Assembly: GCA_018715745.1 (NCBI GenBank)
Contig: DVLA01000055.1
Coordinates: 1-49,133, forward strand
Length of the DNA stretch: 49,133 nucleotides
DNA from: Candidatus Coprenecus stercoripullorum
Lineage (GTDB): Bacteria > Bacteroidota > Bacteroidia > Bacteroidales > UBA932
Reading direction: 5' to 3'
In this document: in pieces, positions 1 to 10,071 of the stretch
Numbering within the stretch: position 1 is the stretch's first letter
How the letters are laid out: every line of letters begins with the position of its first letter
Translations under genes and position numbers: made by a program
The notes under the pieces: model-generated
What the model saw: only the letters and a program-made list of their open reading frames with translations
Told to the model about the DNA's origin: nothing
Database searches by the model: none

Positions 1-1146
1 ATGCTTACGTTCGGCCATATAGGCGAATTGTCGAGGTATTACAAGTTCTATACCGACGAGATAGGTCTGGGAGACCAGACAGGAAGGGACTTCTATAATA
101 ACGCCTTTTATATAAACCCTACTTCATCGGCAGACTCCATAAGGATGTTTACCGTTGAAAACAAGTTGTTTTTCAAGTTGCAGCCATGGGCGAGGGATGC
201 GGTTGTGTCCCGCATAGAGGGAGGTGTGGGCCATCAGTGGCAGAATATCTACAGTTTCAACCCTGACATGTTCCTGAGCGGGAACAGCAATGTACACTAT
301 AACAATATGTACGTTTATGCCGGCGCCGGAGGGAAGTATAAAAAATATTTCGACTGGAACGCTGCGGCAAGATACGACTTCCTAGGGTACTACCAGAATG
401 ACTTTATGGTGGATGCCGATGTAGGGGTGTCATTTTATCCTTTCAAGGACAAGACCGAACCCCTGCGTTTCGAGGCAAGGTTCTATACGGCCCTGAAGGA
501 GCCGGACTATTTCTCGCAAAGGTATTATTCCAACCATTATGTATGGGACAACAGTTTCGGCAAGACTTCGACGACAAAGGTGGAAGCCGGCGTGCATATT
601 CCCAAGTGGGATTTCGACGTGTCTTTCGGGTATGCACTGGTAAACAATTATCTGTATCATGATACGCTTGGAATTGCCAGCCAGTGCGGGGATCTTATAA
701 GCGTAATGAGCCTGTATCTGAGAAAGAATTTCAAACTGTGGCTTTTCCATCTTGACAACGAGGTGCTGTTCCAGCTTTCTTCCAATCAGGCCGTGCTGCC
801 TCTCCCCATGTTGTCAGCCCACCTGAGGTGGTATATCGAATTTACGGCGGTCAAGAATGCCCTTACGATTCAGATAGGTGCGGATGCGAGATATAATACG
901 AGATATTATGCCCAGGCCTACAACCCGGCGTTAGGGGTATTCCAGTTGCAGGAACAGGAGCTGATAGGCAACAGCCCGTACATCGATGTTTTTGTAAATC
1001 TACAGTGGAAGAGGGCGAGCATATTCCTGAAATGCGTTAATGTGGCAGAGGGCTGGCCTGAAAAGGGGGCTTTCTCGGCATATCATTATATTATGCCGAA
1101 GCGGGCTTTCAAGATAGGCATACACTGGCCATTCTATATTCATTAG
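1..1146 (+). CDS. Putative porin / outer-membrane beta-barrel protein, probably 5'-truncated by the window edge
   Basis: ORF open from base 1; alternating aromatic/polar beta-strand pattern; terminal aromatic-rich strand (FKIGIHWPFYIH); no signal peptide at the apparent start, which suggests truncation. Confidence 0.7.
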   Translation: MLTFGHIGELSRYYKFYTDEIGLGDQTGRDFYNNAFYINPTSSADSIRMFTVENKLFFKLQPWARDAVVSRIEGGVGHQWQNIYSFNPDMFLSGNSNVHYNNMYVYAGAGGKYKKYFDWNAAARYDFLGYYQNDFMVDADVGVSFYPFKDKTEPLRFEARFYTALKEPDYFSQRYYSNHYVWDNSFGKTSTTKVEAGVHIPKWDFDVSFGYALVNNYLYHDTLGIASQCGDLISVMSLYLRKNFKLWLFHLDNEVLFQLSSNQAVLPLPMLSAHLRWYIEFTAVKNALTIQIGADARYNTRYYAQAYNPALGVFQLQEQELIGNSPYIDVFVNLQWKRASIFLKCVNVAEGWPEKGAFSAYHYIMPKRAFKIGIHWPFYIH

Positions 1147-1850
1147 ACTGTAGGGCCGAAGAAGCGGTGAGGTACGGTAAATACCATTTTTTCCTTTTTG
1201 ACCGGATGGACGAACTCTACCCTGTATGCATGCAGGGAAATGCTTTTGTCGGGATTGGGCCTTTTCGCCCCGTATTTCAGGTCTCCCTTTATCGGGCATC
1301 CTATGGAGGCAAGCTGGCATCTGATCTGATGGTGCCTTCCCGTGAGCAGTTCGACTTCTACTATAAAATAGTTTCTGGTATTTTCAACAAGCCTGTAACG
1401 CAGTATGGCTTCCTTTGTCCCGGGCTCCGGCCGTTGAAATGAGAACGATTTGTTGATTTTTTCGTTGCGTTTGATGTAGCTCCGTATCTCTCCTTCTGGA
1501 GGATCGGGCGCTTTGCTTGTCAGTGCAAGGTATGTTTTGTGTATCAGTCCGTTCTTGAAACCGTTACTGATTCTTTCAAGGGCCTTGGAAGTTTTGGCGA
1601 AGATTACGATTCCGCTGACGGGGCGGTCAATACGGTGCGGAATGCCTATATATACATTCCCCGGCTTGTTGTCCCGTTGTGCGATAAATGCTTTAAGCTT
1701 TTCCGTGAGGGGCTCGTCGCCGGTCTTGTCTCCCTGCACTATTTCCCCCGGCATCTTGTCGAATATCAGTATGTGGTTGTCTTCATACAGGATACGTGAT
1801 GATATGCTGCCGTATTCCTTGTCGCTGAGGTTTCTGAACAGACCGCTCAT
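1143..1850 (-). CDS. RluA-family RNA pseudouridine synthase
   Basis: HRIDRPVSG catalytic-Asp motif, KTYLALT, GRHHQIRCQLASIGCPIKGDLKYG. Confidence 0.92.
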   Translation of the reverse strand: MSGLFRNLSDKEYGSISSRILYEDNHILIFDKMPGEIVQGDKTGDEPLTEKLKAFIAQRDNKPGNVYIGIPHRIDRPVSGIVIFAKTSKALERISNGFKNGLIHKTYLALTSKAPDPPEGEIRSYIKRNEKINKSFSFQRPEPGTKEAILRYRLVENTRNYFIVEVELLTGRHHQIRCQLASIGCPIKGDLKYGAKRPNPDKSISLHAYRVEFVHPVKKEKMVFTVPHRFFGPTV

Positions 1851-1865
1851 GATGGCTGCCTATGC

Positions 1866-2681
1866 CTAATATTGTTCGTTTTCGGACGGGAAATCTTCGG
1901 ATTTCACGTCATTTACATATTGCCGGAAAGCGTTCAGGCATGTCTCGTGCAGGTTGGCATAGCGGCGCAGGAAACGGGGGGAGAATTCCGTTGTCAGGCC
2001 GAGCATGTCATGCATGACAAGCACCTGGCCGTCCACGTATCTGCCTGCCCCGATTCCTATTACGGGAATCTGCAGCGTTTCGGCCACTTTCCTGCCGAGG
2101 GCAGCCGGGATTTTTTCAAGGACGATAGAGAAGCAGCCGGCATTTTCGAGTGCCACGGCATCTTCCAACAGCCTGCTTGCCTCTCCGGCTTCTTTTGCCC
2201 TTACTGCGTAAGTCCCGAACTTATGTATGGATTGCGGTGTCAGCCCGAGATGCCCCATGACCGGAATGCCGGCCGAGAGGATTCTTTCTACCGATTCCAG
2301 AATCTCCATTCCGCCTTCCAGCTTCACTGCATCCGCCTCTGATTCCTTCATTATACGTATGGCATTGCTTACGGCCGTCTTGGAATTGCCCTGATATGTC
2401 CCGAAAGGCATGTCTACAACGACCAGCGGGTTCTTGACAGCTCTCATTACGCTTTGGGCGTGGTATATCATCTGGTCTATGGTAATAGGCAGGGTCGTTT
2501 CGTGCCCGGCCATGACATTGGCAGCCGAATCCCCTACGAGAATGACGTCTATGCCTGCTTCATCTATTATTTTGGCGGAAGTGTAGTCGTATGCGGTGAG
2601 CATTGCTATCTTTTCCCCGCTCTGCTTCATTTCCATGAGCCTGTGAGTCGTCATGACCCTTGTGTTTCCCTCGGTTGACAT
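1866..2681 (-). CDS. panB: 3-methyl-2-oxobutanoate hydroxymethyltransferase
   Basis: [44 protein letters not shown] and VIGIGAG; the ORF track extends to 2780 but [15 protein letters not shown] at 2681 is the likelier start. Confidence 0.95.
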   Translation of the reverse strand: MSTEGNTRVMTTHRLMEMKQSGEKIAMLTAYDYTSAKIIDEAGIDVILVGDSAANVMAGHETTLPITIDQMIYHAQSVMRAVKNPLVVVDMPFGTYQGNSKTAVSNAIRIMKESEADAVKLEGGMEILESVERILSAGIPVMGHLGLTPQSIHKFGTYAVRAKEAGEASRLLEDAVALENAGCFSIVLEKIPAALGRKVAETLQIPVIGIGAGRYVDGQVLVMHDMLGLTTEFSPRFLRRYANLHETCLNAFRQYVNDVKSEDFPSENEQY

Positions 2682-2721
2682 ATTACTGCTGTGTTTGACG
2701 CTGCAAAGGAAAACAATAATC

Positions 2722-2760
2722 GGAATATATCCAATATATCCAATATATGACAGCTTGTCA
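2722..2760. repeat. Three 9-nt direct repeats (AATATATCC, AATATATCC, AATATATGA, 2724-2750) followed by inverted repeat TGACA-GCT-TGTCA (2748-2760)
   Basis: Read directly in the panB/dnaK divergent intergenic region. Confidence 0.7.
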
Positions 2761-2833
2761 GTCGTATGGATTTGGCACAATCTTCGTTGGCTCTTACCCC
2801 GAAAACTGAAAATAAAATAAAAATTATAGAATT

Positions 2834-4750
2834 ATGGGAAAGATTATTGGTATAGACCTCGGTACGACCAACTCCTGCGTAGCGGTGATGGAAGGCAACG
2901 AGCCGACGGTGATAATAAACAGCGAAGGTAAAAGGACTACTCCTTCCGTAGTGGCCTTTACCGATAACGGCGAAAGGAAGATCGGTGATCCTGCAAAGAG
3001 GCAGGCTATCACGAATCCGTACAAGACCATTTTCTCTATCAAGAGATTTATGGGCGAACCTTACGAGAGGGTACAGAAAGAAATAGAGAGAGTGCCTTAC
3101 AAGGTAGTCAAAGGCGATAACGGAACGGCCCGTGTGGATATAGACGGCAGGCTTTACTCGCCTCAGGAGATTTCCGCAATGATTCTCCAGAAGATGAAAA
3201 AGACGGCGGAGGATTATTTAGGACAGGAGGTGACGGAGGCTGTCATAACAGTACCTGCATATTTCAGCGATTCGCAGAGGCAGGCGACCAAGGAGGCCGG
3301 CGAGATTGCGGGCCTTAAGGTAAAGCGTATCATCAACGAACCTACCGCAGCGGCTTTGGCCTACGGTATGGATAAGAAGAAAAACGACATGAAAGTGGCT
3401 GTCTACGACCTTGGTGGCGGTACTTTCGATATTTCCATCCTCGAACTGGGTGACGGAGTGTTTGAAGTGAAGTCCACGAACGGTGATACGCACCTTGGCG
3501 GTGATGACTTCGACCACAGGATTATAGACTGGATGGCTCAGGAATTCATGAATGACAATCCGGGTGTGGATCTGAGGAAGGACCCGATGGCCTTGCAGAG
3601 ACTGAAAGAAGCCGCCGAGAAAGCTAAGATAGAACTTTCGAGCCAGACCACAACTGAAATAAACCTGCCTTATATCATGCCTGTAGACGGCGTTCCTAAA
3701 CACCTTGTAAGGAATTTGTCGAGGGCGAAATTCGAGCAGCTTTGTGACGATTTGATTCAGAGAACTATAGAGCCGTGCAGAAAGGCTGTTTCCGATGCCG
3801 GGCTCAAGGTGTCGGATATTGATGAAGTCCTGCTCGTGGGCGGTTCGACACGTATTCCCGCCATACAGCAGATAGTGGAGAAGTTCTTCGGCAAGACTCC
3901 CAACAAGGGCGTGAACCCGGACGAGGTAGTGGCGGTCGGTGCTGCTATCCAGGGCGGTGTGCTTGCCGGTGACGTGAAGGATGTGCTTCTGCTCGATGTT
4001 ACTCCGCTTTCCCTTGGTATAGAGACGCTCGGCGGAGTGATGACGAAGCTTATCGATGCCAACACGACAATACCTACCCGCAAATCTGAGGTGTTCTCTA
4101 CCGCAAGTGACAACCAGCCTTCAGTAGAGATACATGTCCTGCAGGGTGAAAGGTCGATGGCCAGGGACAACAAGACAATCGGGCGTTTCCATCTTGACGG
4201 CATAGCTCCGGCGCCGCGTGGCATCCCTCAGATAGAGGTTACGTTCGATATAGATGCGAACGGTATACTGAATGTATCCGCCAAGGACAAGGCTACCGGA
4301 AAGGAACAGAAAATACGTATAGAGGCTTCTTCCGGGCTGAGCGAGGATGAAATCAAGAGGATGAGGGATGAAGCCAAGGCAAATGAGGCTGCGGACAAGG
4401 CCGAGAGGGAGAAGATAGACAAGATAAATGCAGCTGACGCCATGATTTTCCAGTCCGAGAAGAACCTGAAGGAATACGGCGACAAGATCCCTTCCGACAA
4501 GAGGGGCGCTATCGAGAATGCCCTCGGACAGTTGAAGGAGGCTCATAAGTCACAGAACATTTCCGATATTGACCGCGCAACGGAGGCTCTCAACAATGCA
4601 TGGCATGCAGCATCGGAAGATATGGCCAAGGCGGCTCAGGCCGGCCAGTCTGCCAATGCCGGTGCGGGCAGCCAGGGCCAGGGCGGCCAGACTTCAGGGA
4701 AATCCGGGGACGATGAAGTGAAGGACGTGGATTTCGAAGAAGTCAAGTAA
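2834..4750 (+). CDS. dnaK: Molecular chaperone DnaK (Hsp70)
   Basis: [25 protein letters not shown]-terminus, [24 protein letters not shown]-terminal GGQ-rich tail ending DVDFEEVK. Confidence 0.99.
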   Translation: MGKIIGIDLGTTNSCVAVMEGNEPTVIINSEGKRTTPSVVAFTDNGERKIGDPAKRQAITNPYKTIFSIKRFMGEPYERVQKEIERVPYKVVKGDNGTARVDIDGRLYSPQEISAMILQKMKKTAEDYLGQEVTEAVITVPAYFSDSQRQATKEAGEIAGLKVKRIINEPTAAALAYGMDKKKNDMKVAVYDLGGGTFDISILELGDGVFEVKSTNGDTHLGGDDFDHRIIDWMAQEFMNDNPGVDLRKDPMALQRLKEAAEKAKIELSSQTTTEINLPYIMPVDGVPKHLVRNLSRAKFEQLCDDLIQRTIEPCRKAVSDAGLKVSDIDEVLLVGGSTRIPAIQQIVEKFFGKTPNKGVNPDEVVAVGAAIQGGVLAGDVKDVLLLDVTPLSLGIETLGGVMTKLIDANTTIPTRKSEVFSTASDNQPSVEIHVLQGERSMARDNKTIGRFHLDGIAPAPRGIPQIEVTFDIDANGILNVSAKDKATGKEQKIRIEASSGLSEDEIKRMRDEAKANEAADKAEREKIDKINAADAMIFQSEKNLKEYGDKIPSDKRGAIENALGQLKEAHKSQNISDIDRATEALNNAWHAASEDMAKAAQAGQSANAGAGSQGQGGQTSGKSGDDEVKDVDFEEVK

Positions 4751-4781
4751 ACAGTCCGGTCTGATTGAATCAAGCTATAGG

Positions 4782-4821
4782 GATGAGGCATGGTCCAAGT
4801 GATTGTGCCTCGTCTTTTTTT
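4782..4821 (+). terminator. Rho-independent terminator downstream of dnaK
   Basis: GATGAGGCA ... TGCCTCGTC stem (one G-U) followed by seven T. Confidence 0.8.
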
Positions 4822-4882
4822 ATGATACTGCAGTCCGGAGTCTGGTACCGGATGTTTTGTCGGTTACGGGGTGTGCGACGTT

Positions 4883-5569
4883 TTATTTCCGGCGGGCGGC
4901 CAAGGCAAGAAGTACGCCTAATGCCACTCCGAGCAGTGCTGCACACAGTACGCGGCCGGACGGAGGCAGCAGGAATGTGACGGTATGTGCCGGAAACCAG
5001 AATAATGGAATGGTTTTCCTGAATACGAATCCCCACTGTGCTTTCCAGTTTATGCGGGCAAGCAGATTCCCCATTCTCCACGGCCTGAACAGGGCAAGTA
5101 CGGAACCGTTATAGTCAGCTATCTGCAGATCGCTGATTTTGTGGAGGGTCATGAATACCGGGGCGAATATGGAGTTCATGGCTACCGATACGCAGAAAGC
5201 TACAAATACTTTCTCCCAGCACAGTTTTCCGGCAAGTACTGCTGTTGCGTTTTCAAGTCCCATATATTCCAGGAAAGCGGGGGTGCCGGCCGAAAAGATA
5301 ATCATTGCCATATTTATGCCCATGCCGAGTACGCCCCATACTATCATCTTTGGCAATATTCCGAATCCGGGATAATAATAACGGCCGTTGGCAATGCGTG
5401 CCCCGAGCATTTCGCCGGCAGTCGAGAGTATGGCGAACTTTATGAAACCGGCTATCATTCCGTGTGACTGGTTGAATGCTTTGTATGCCCCGTACAGGGA
5501 TTCTGACAGCATGAACGGCAGGAATACGGCGATGGCTGTGCAGAGAAATACTAAATCCGCTTTTTTCAT
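4883..5569 (-). CDS. Conserved polytopic integral membrane protein of unknown function
   Basis: Several hydrophobic segments from MKKADLVFLCTAIAVFLPFMLSE; trimmed from the 5689 ORF start to the ATG at 5569. Confidence 0.75.
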   Translation of the reverse strand: MKKADLVFLCTAIAVFLPFMLSESLYGAYKAFNQSHGMIAGFIKFAILSTAGEMLGARIANGRYYYPGFGILPKMIVWGVLGMGINMAMIIFSAGTPAFLEYMGLENATAVLAGKLCWEKVFVAFCVSVAMNSIFAPVFMTLHKISDLQIADYNGSVLALFRPWRMGNLLARINWKAQWGFVFRKTIPLFWFPAHTVTFLLPPSGRVLCAALLGVALGVLLALAARRK

Positions 5570-5597
5570 GCCGCAAATATAATGTTTTCCTTTTCTG

Positions 5598-6242
5598 TTA
5601 CCGTTTTGCCGAATACAGGAAATTGTGGCCGTCGTGGCATATCTCGATGATGCCCCAGTGGACAAGCAGGGAAAGCAGGCGGACGGCATTTTTTCCAGGT
5701 ACGGCGGTGCGTCTGCATATCTGCTGAAAGGTTAGTCCGTTGCCGGATGCTATGGTGTCGAGTATCTCCCGTTCCTGTGCCGTATAGTTCAAAGTATGGG
5801 GAATATCCCTGGCAGCGCACTTCCATGCGCCGATATGTACGGCTGTAGCCAGTATGTTTTCATCTGCGATACGTACATAGGCCAGCCAGCGGCCATCGCT
5901 GTTCCGTACCATAACCGGCTTTGCAGGGGCAGGCGGTACCTGTACGACCAGGACCTGTCTGCCGTCGGCCATATATCTTTCTATTCCGACATTTACCTCC
6001 GGGCAGCAGTAGATGCTCGCTGCAGTGTCTATCATGTAGATTTCCTCTTCACTGCGCACTCCGGCTATATTCCCGTTGTCCTTTACACCTATAAGGAGAC
6101 GGCCACCGTCGGTGTTTGAAAAGGCCGAAAGGGTGCGGGCAATCTTGCGTGAGTCGGATATCTCGAATTTGAAATCCTGATGGATATGTTCCCCTTCGGC
6201 TATCAGCGAGTGTATGTATGCCGAAGCATCCTGCGCTTTCAT
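5598..6242 (-). CDS. AlbA_2 (Schlafen-type) putative DNA-binding domain protein with C-terminal winged-helix-like region
   Basis: EGEHIHQDFKFEISDSRKIARTLSAFSNTDGGRLLIGVKDNGNIAGV is AlbA_2-like; C-terminus (LTFQQICRRTAVPGKNAVRLLSLLVHWGII) looks like a wHTH. Confidence 0.85.
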   Translation of the reverse strand: MKAQDASAYIHSLIAEGEHIHQDFKFEISDSRKIARTLSAFSNTDGGRLLIGVKDNGNIAGVRSEEEIYMIDTAASIYCCPEVNVGIERYMADGRQVLVVQVPPAPAKPVMVRNSDGRWLAYVRIADENILATAVHIGAWKCAARDIPHTLNYTAQEREILDTIASGNGLTFQQICRRTAVPGKNAVRLLSLLVHWGIIEICHDGHNFLYSAKR

Positions 6243-6577
6243 TGCATGGAAGCCTTGTCCCTGTCGTAGTGGGGCATTCCATCCGGTATCACGATGGAAA
6301 ATTCTACCAGTCCGGCTGTCTTTCCGTCTTCATCATACCATGGGGTCTGGTATATCAGCTTCTTTTGCCCTTTTTTCGTTATGGTGTATGCATTGGAGGA
6401 TGACTCCGAAAGAAGTCTGTCTATTATGGAGCGTGAACGCTCGTTGTGACAACCCATTATGTTTTTGCCAAGAACATTGCCGTTGGTCTCTACGGACTTG
6501 TCGTTCATGTATATTACCTTGCCTTCAGCATCGCACACCGTTATGGCGCAGTTGAGTTTTTCAGCCCAGTCTTTCAT
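6239..6577 (-). CDS. Stand-alone PAS domain protein
   Basis: AITVCDAEGKVIYMNDKSVETNG...LGKNIMGCH...KKGQKKLIYQTPWYDEDGKTAGLVEFSIVIP PAS-like pattern; ATGA overlap with the downstream AlbA_2 gene. Confidence 0.82.
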   Translation of the reverse strand: MKDWAEKLNCAITVCDAEGKVIYMNDKSVETNGNVLGKNIMGCHNERSRSIIDRLLSESSSNAYTITKKGQKKLIYQTPWYDEDGKTAGLVEFSIVIPDGMPHYDRDKASMQ

Positions 6578-6578
6578 T

Positions 6579-8852
6579 TTACCGTCCTCCGGCCGGAAGG
6601 TGCTCCTTCCAGAATTTAAACATTGATTGATACAGGTGGCGGGATGTATTTTCCCTTTCCGATATACTGTGAGTCCTCATGGGATAGGAGAGCATGTGGA
6701 ACATCTTGTTCTGTTTTATCAGTTCGTTTACAAGCATTTCGCAACTCTGGTAATGCACATTGTCGTCACCTGTCCCGTGTATGAGCAGCAGCTCGCCCTC
6801 GAGGCCCCCGGCAAAATTGACAGGTGATCCGTCATGGTATCCTTCCGGATTTGTCGACGGCAGCCCCATGTACCTCTCCTGATAGATTGTGTCGTAAAGA
6901 TACTGGGAATATACTCCGGCTACGGCTATTCCTACGCTGTATATGTCCGGGTATTTGAACATAAGGTGCGCAGTTGAGGAACCGCCGCCGCTCCAGCCCC
7001 ATATTCCTATCCGTGACCGGTCTACGTATGGATACATGGAAATGATCTTCTTTACGGCTTCGGCATGGTCGGCGGGCGGGATGATGCCGACTTTGCCGTA
7101 GACGCATTTTCTCCATTCGCGCCCGCGGGGCAGGTTGGCGCCACGGACGTCCACGCTCATTACTATATACCCCTGTTGGGACAGGAACCTGCTCCACATG
7201 TCATTGTTGCCTCCCCACCTGTTCTGGACTGTTGTACTCCACGGTTCTCCGTATATGTAGAATATGACCGGGTACTTTTTCCCCGGATCAAACCCGGCAG
7301 GCTTTATCATCCATGCATCGAGCACTGCGTCCGGGGTCTCTACCTTGAAGAACTCCTTGGGGCTGACATCGAGGCCGGACAGCCTGGATTTGAGCCCGGC
7401 ATTGTCTTCAAGAGTGCGTATGGCCTTGTGATCGGGAAGCGATACTATTTCATATGTGAAAGGGGTCTCGCTGTCGCTGTATATATGTATTGCGTAACGT
7501 GCATTGTCCGATATGATATAGTCATGGTGGCCGTCCATTCCCCCGGGGGTGATCCTTTCCGCTTCACCTTTCCCGTCTATCCTGCTTCGGTACAGGTATC
7601 TGTCAATTGCCGAGCCGGGAGATGCGATGTAATATACGAATCCTCCTTTCCTGCCGGTCTTCAGGACTTTTTCTATATCGAAGTTTCCTTTTGTTATAGG
7701 CTGCTGTACGGAACCGTCTTTGGATATTCTGTAAAGGTGCCGCCATCCGTCCCTTTCCGTAGTCCAGGTAAAGGAGCCGCCGTCCTCTGCCCATACAGTG
7801 TTGTCGTGAATGTCCAGAAATGCTTCATCCGTTTCCGTCATAATATTGGCCGCTTCCAGCGTCTCACAGTCTATGAGATAGACTTTGTTGGTGTTCTGCA
7901 GGCGGTTGAGTTGCTGGAGCATTACCGTATTGCTCCCCGGGAGGAAGTCCATTCTGGCTATATAGTTGTTCCTCGGGTCGCCGGGAATGTCGAACCATTT
8001 TGTTTCGGGGTTCTTTTCCCCTATTTTCACTACGCCTGCCCGGACAGCGGAATTTGCCGTGCCTGCTTTAGGGTACGGCAGCGGTATTACGGTCGAATAC
8101 ACTGAATCTATATTGTCGATCATGTAGAACACCCCTGTACCTTCGGTGTCGGACTGCCAGTATGCTATCATTGTACCGTCGGGACTCCATCTGAAACCGT
8201 CGGCGATATGCAGCTCCTCTTCATAGACCCAGTCGAAGTTCCCGTTTATGACGGTTTCATCCCCGTCGAAGGTCAGCCGGCTCCTTTCACCCGTCAGGAC
8301 ATTTTCGCAGTAGATGTTATTCCTGTAGACGTATGCCACATTGGCTCCGTCCGGCGAGAATTTTGCGAACATCAGTTCCGAGGAGTCCAGACCCTGTCCT
8401 ACCTGCCGCAGTGAAGAGGTGGATGTATCGTAGATCCAGTAGTCTCCCTTGGAGTTCAGGCGCCATACCTTTTTGGAATTTGTATAAATAAGGAGCAGCT
8501 TCCCGTCATCTGACCACGCGTAGTCTTCTATGTTTATCGGCATCGTCCTCCCTTCGGGGACCAGCAGGGCGGAAGATATTACCGTTTTTGTCCTGCCTGT
8601 GCGTATGTCATTCGAGACAACATCATTTGCTCCGGTCTCAGGATTCCGCACCAGAGTGTAATAGGCTTTGTCCTCATTGTCCCATTTTAAGGCTGTAATG
8701 CCTTTGGCTGCATATTTGTTTTCGGAAAAAATGTCTTCGAGGGTAATCTTCCCTGAGTCGTCGGCAATGCACTGCCCCTTATCGCCTCCTGCTGCCGGAA
8801 GCGCATGCAGGAGAAATGCGGCGGCTATTATCGGAATGAAAGAAGTTCTCAT
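6579..8852 (-). CDS. S9 family peptidase, dipeptidyl peptidase IV-like
   Basis: Signal peptide; beta-propeller region; IGIWGWSGGGSSTAHLMFKYP nucleophile motif, HGTGDDNVHYQSC, catalytic His in MRTHSIS. Confidence 0.93.
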   Translation of the reverse strand: MRTSFIPIIAAAFLLHALPAAGGDKGQCIADDSGKITLEDIFSENKYAAKGITALKWDNEDKAYYTLVRNPETGANDVVSNDIRTGRTKTVISSALLVPEGRTMPINIEDYAWSDDGKLLLIYTNSKKVWRLNSKGDYWIYDTSTSSLRQVGQGLDSSELMFAKFSPDGANVAYVYRNNIYCENVLTGERSRLTFDGDETVINGNFDWVYEEELHIADGFRWSPDGTMIAYWQSDTEGTGVFYMIDNIDSVYSTVIPLPYPKAGTANSAVRAGVVKIGEKNPETKWFDIPGDPRNNYIARMDFLPGSNTVMLQQLNRLQNTNKVYLIDCETLEAANIMTETDEAFLDIHDNTVWAEDGGSFTWTTERDGWRHLYRISKDGSVQQPITKGNFDIEKVLKTGRKGGFVYYIASPGSAIDRYLYRSRIDGKGEAERITPGGMDGHHDYIISDNARYAIHIYSDSETPFTYEIVSLPDHKAIRTLEDNAGLKSRLSGLDVSPKEFFKVETPDAVLDAWMIKPAGFDPGKKYPVIFYIYGEPWSTTVQNRWGGNNDMWSRFLSQQGYIVMSVDVRGANLPRGREWRKCVYGKVGIIPPADHAEAVKKIISMYPYVDRSRIGIWGWSGGGSSTAHLMFKYPDIYSVGIAVAGVYSQYLYDTIYQERYMGLPSTNPEGYHDGSPVNFAGGLEGELLLIHGTGDDNVHYQSCEMLVNELIKQNKMFHMLSYPMRTHSISERENTSRHLYQSMFKFWKEHLPAGGR

Positions 8853-8976
8853 TATCGGTATTTTATTATCCGGTCACAAAAATAATTATATTTTACGTCT
8901 GAAATGCGCAGGATGAATTAAAAACTTGTGCGCCTCGGCAATTGCAAACAAGCTTGCATTGCTCTCGGCTTCTCGC

Positions 8977-8996
8977 TATATTTGTGCGTATATTTG
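8977..8996 (+). promoter_or_regulatory. Two tandem Bacteroidota-type -7 boxes TATATTTG (8977-8984 and 8989-8996), with TTG at 8954-8956 as partial -33 match for the first
   Basis: Match to TAnnTTTG read directly upstream of the ATG at 9002. Confidence 0.6.
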
Positions 8997-9001
8997 CAGA
9001 A

Positions 9002-9793
9002 ATGATAAGGGCTTTGTTTTTTGATATTGACGGTACGCTGGTGAGTTTCAATACCCACAGGATACCGGAATCTGCCGTGGAAGCCCTTTCGGCAGCAAAA
9101 GGGAAAGGGCTGTCCATATTCATATCGACAGGAAGGCCCTGGCCCATGGTAAACAATGTAAACAATCTGGCTGATGCAGGCCGGTATATAGACGGTTACA
9201 TTACGGTCAACGGGGCCTATTGTTTTATCGGTGACAGGACTGTCTCCATAACCCCTATTCCCGAAGGGGACGTAGCCTTATCGGTTGACAAGTCGGATTT
9301 TTACCGTTATCCCATACTGATTGTCGGGAAGGACAGGGTCGCAATGCGCAATGGAAATGAGTTTGCCAGCCGGATAATGAGTGACATACTTAATGTTGGA
9401 CCGGAATTGTGGTCTGCACCTGTAGAAGAGGTCCTTTCCGATGATGTACTGCAACTTACTCCATTTGTTCCCGAAGTCGGGGAGGCAGGGTTTATGGAAG
9501 GCCTTTCAGGAAGCCATGCTGCGCGTTGGCACGAGGCATTCATAGATGTGACGGCCAACGGGGCGGACAAGGGGAGTGCCATGGAGACCATGTGCATGGC
9601 AACCGGCATATTGCCGTCGCAGGCTATGGCTTTCGGTGACGGCGGAAACGATATTGCGATTATCAGGAAGGCAGGGATAGGCGTGGCTATGGGAAATGCG
9701 TCCGTCTATGTAAAGGACGCCGCTGATTATGTCACCCGGGATGTGGACAGTGACGGCCTGTATTATGCGTTGGAACATTGGAATGTAATATGA
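9002..9793 (+). CDS. HAD superfamily hydrolase, Cof-type phosphatase
   Basis: MIRALFFDIDGTLVSFNTHRIPESAVEAL, STGRPWPMV, MAFGDGGNDIAIIRKAGIGVAMGNA; start trimmed from 8942. Confidence 0.93.
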   Translation: MIRALFFDIDGTLVSFNTHRIPESAVEALSAAKGKGLSIFISTGRPWPMVNNVNNLADAGRYIDGYITVNGAYCFIGDRTVSITPIPEGDVALSVDKSDFYRYPILIVGKDRVAMRNGNEFASRIMSDILNVGPELWSAPVEEVLSDDVLQLTPFVPEVGEAGFMEGLSGSHAARWHEAFIDVTANGADKGSAMETMCMATGILPSQAMAFGDGGNDIAIIRKAGIGVAMGNASVYVKDAADYVTRDVDSDGLYYALEHWNVI

Positions 9794-10071
9794 AAATGAC
9801 AGTTAAGATATGCGTGGGAAGCTCCTGTCATCTTAAAGGCTCGCCTGATGTAATAGAGGTCATGCAGGAGATAATAAAAAAGTATGGGGTCGGGGACCGG
9901 ATAGAACTGCAGGCTACGTTCTGTCTGGGCTTTTGTGCTGAAGGCGTATCCATGCAGGTTGATCCTGGAGAACCCTCGGAAGACGGAGTATACTGCCTGC
10001 ACGGCGTAAACAAGTTCAATGCGGAAGAGAAGTTTTTATCTGAAATATTCCCTAAGCTGACTGACGTATGA
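9790..10071 (+). CDS. Thioredoxin-like [2Fe-2S] ferredoxin / NuoE-like small protein
   Basis: KICVGSSCHLKG ... ATFCLGFCAEGVSMQVD four-Cys pattern; 4-bp overlaps with both neighbours. Confidence 0.88.
   Translation: MKMTVKICVGSSCHLKGSPDVIEVMQEIIKKYGVGDRIELQATFCLGFCAEGVSMQVDPGEPSEDGVYCLHGVNKFNAEEKFLSEIFPKLTDV

Noticed and set aside
2771-2792. Possible sigma-54 promoter (TTGGCACAATCTTCGTTGGC) upstream of dnaK
   Set aside because: GG-to-GC spacing is too long for a -24/-12 promoter
7065-8105. 346-aa plus-strand ORF opposite the DPP-IV gene
   Set aside because: Antisense shadow with no domain-like pattern
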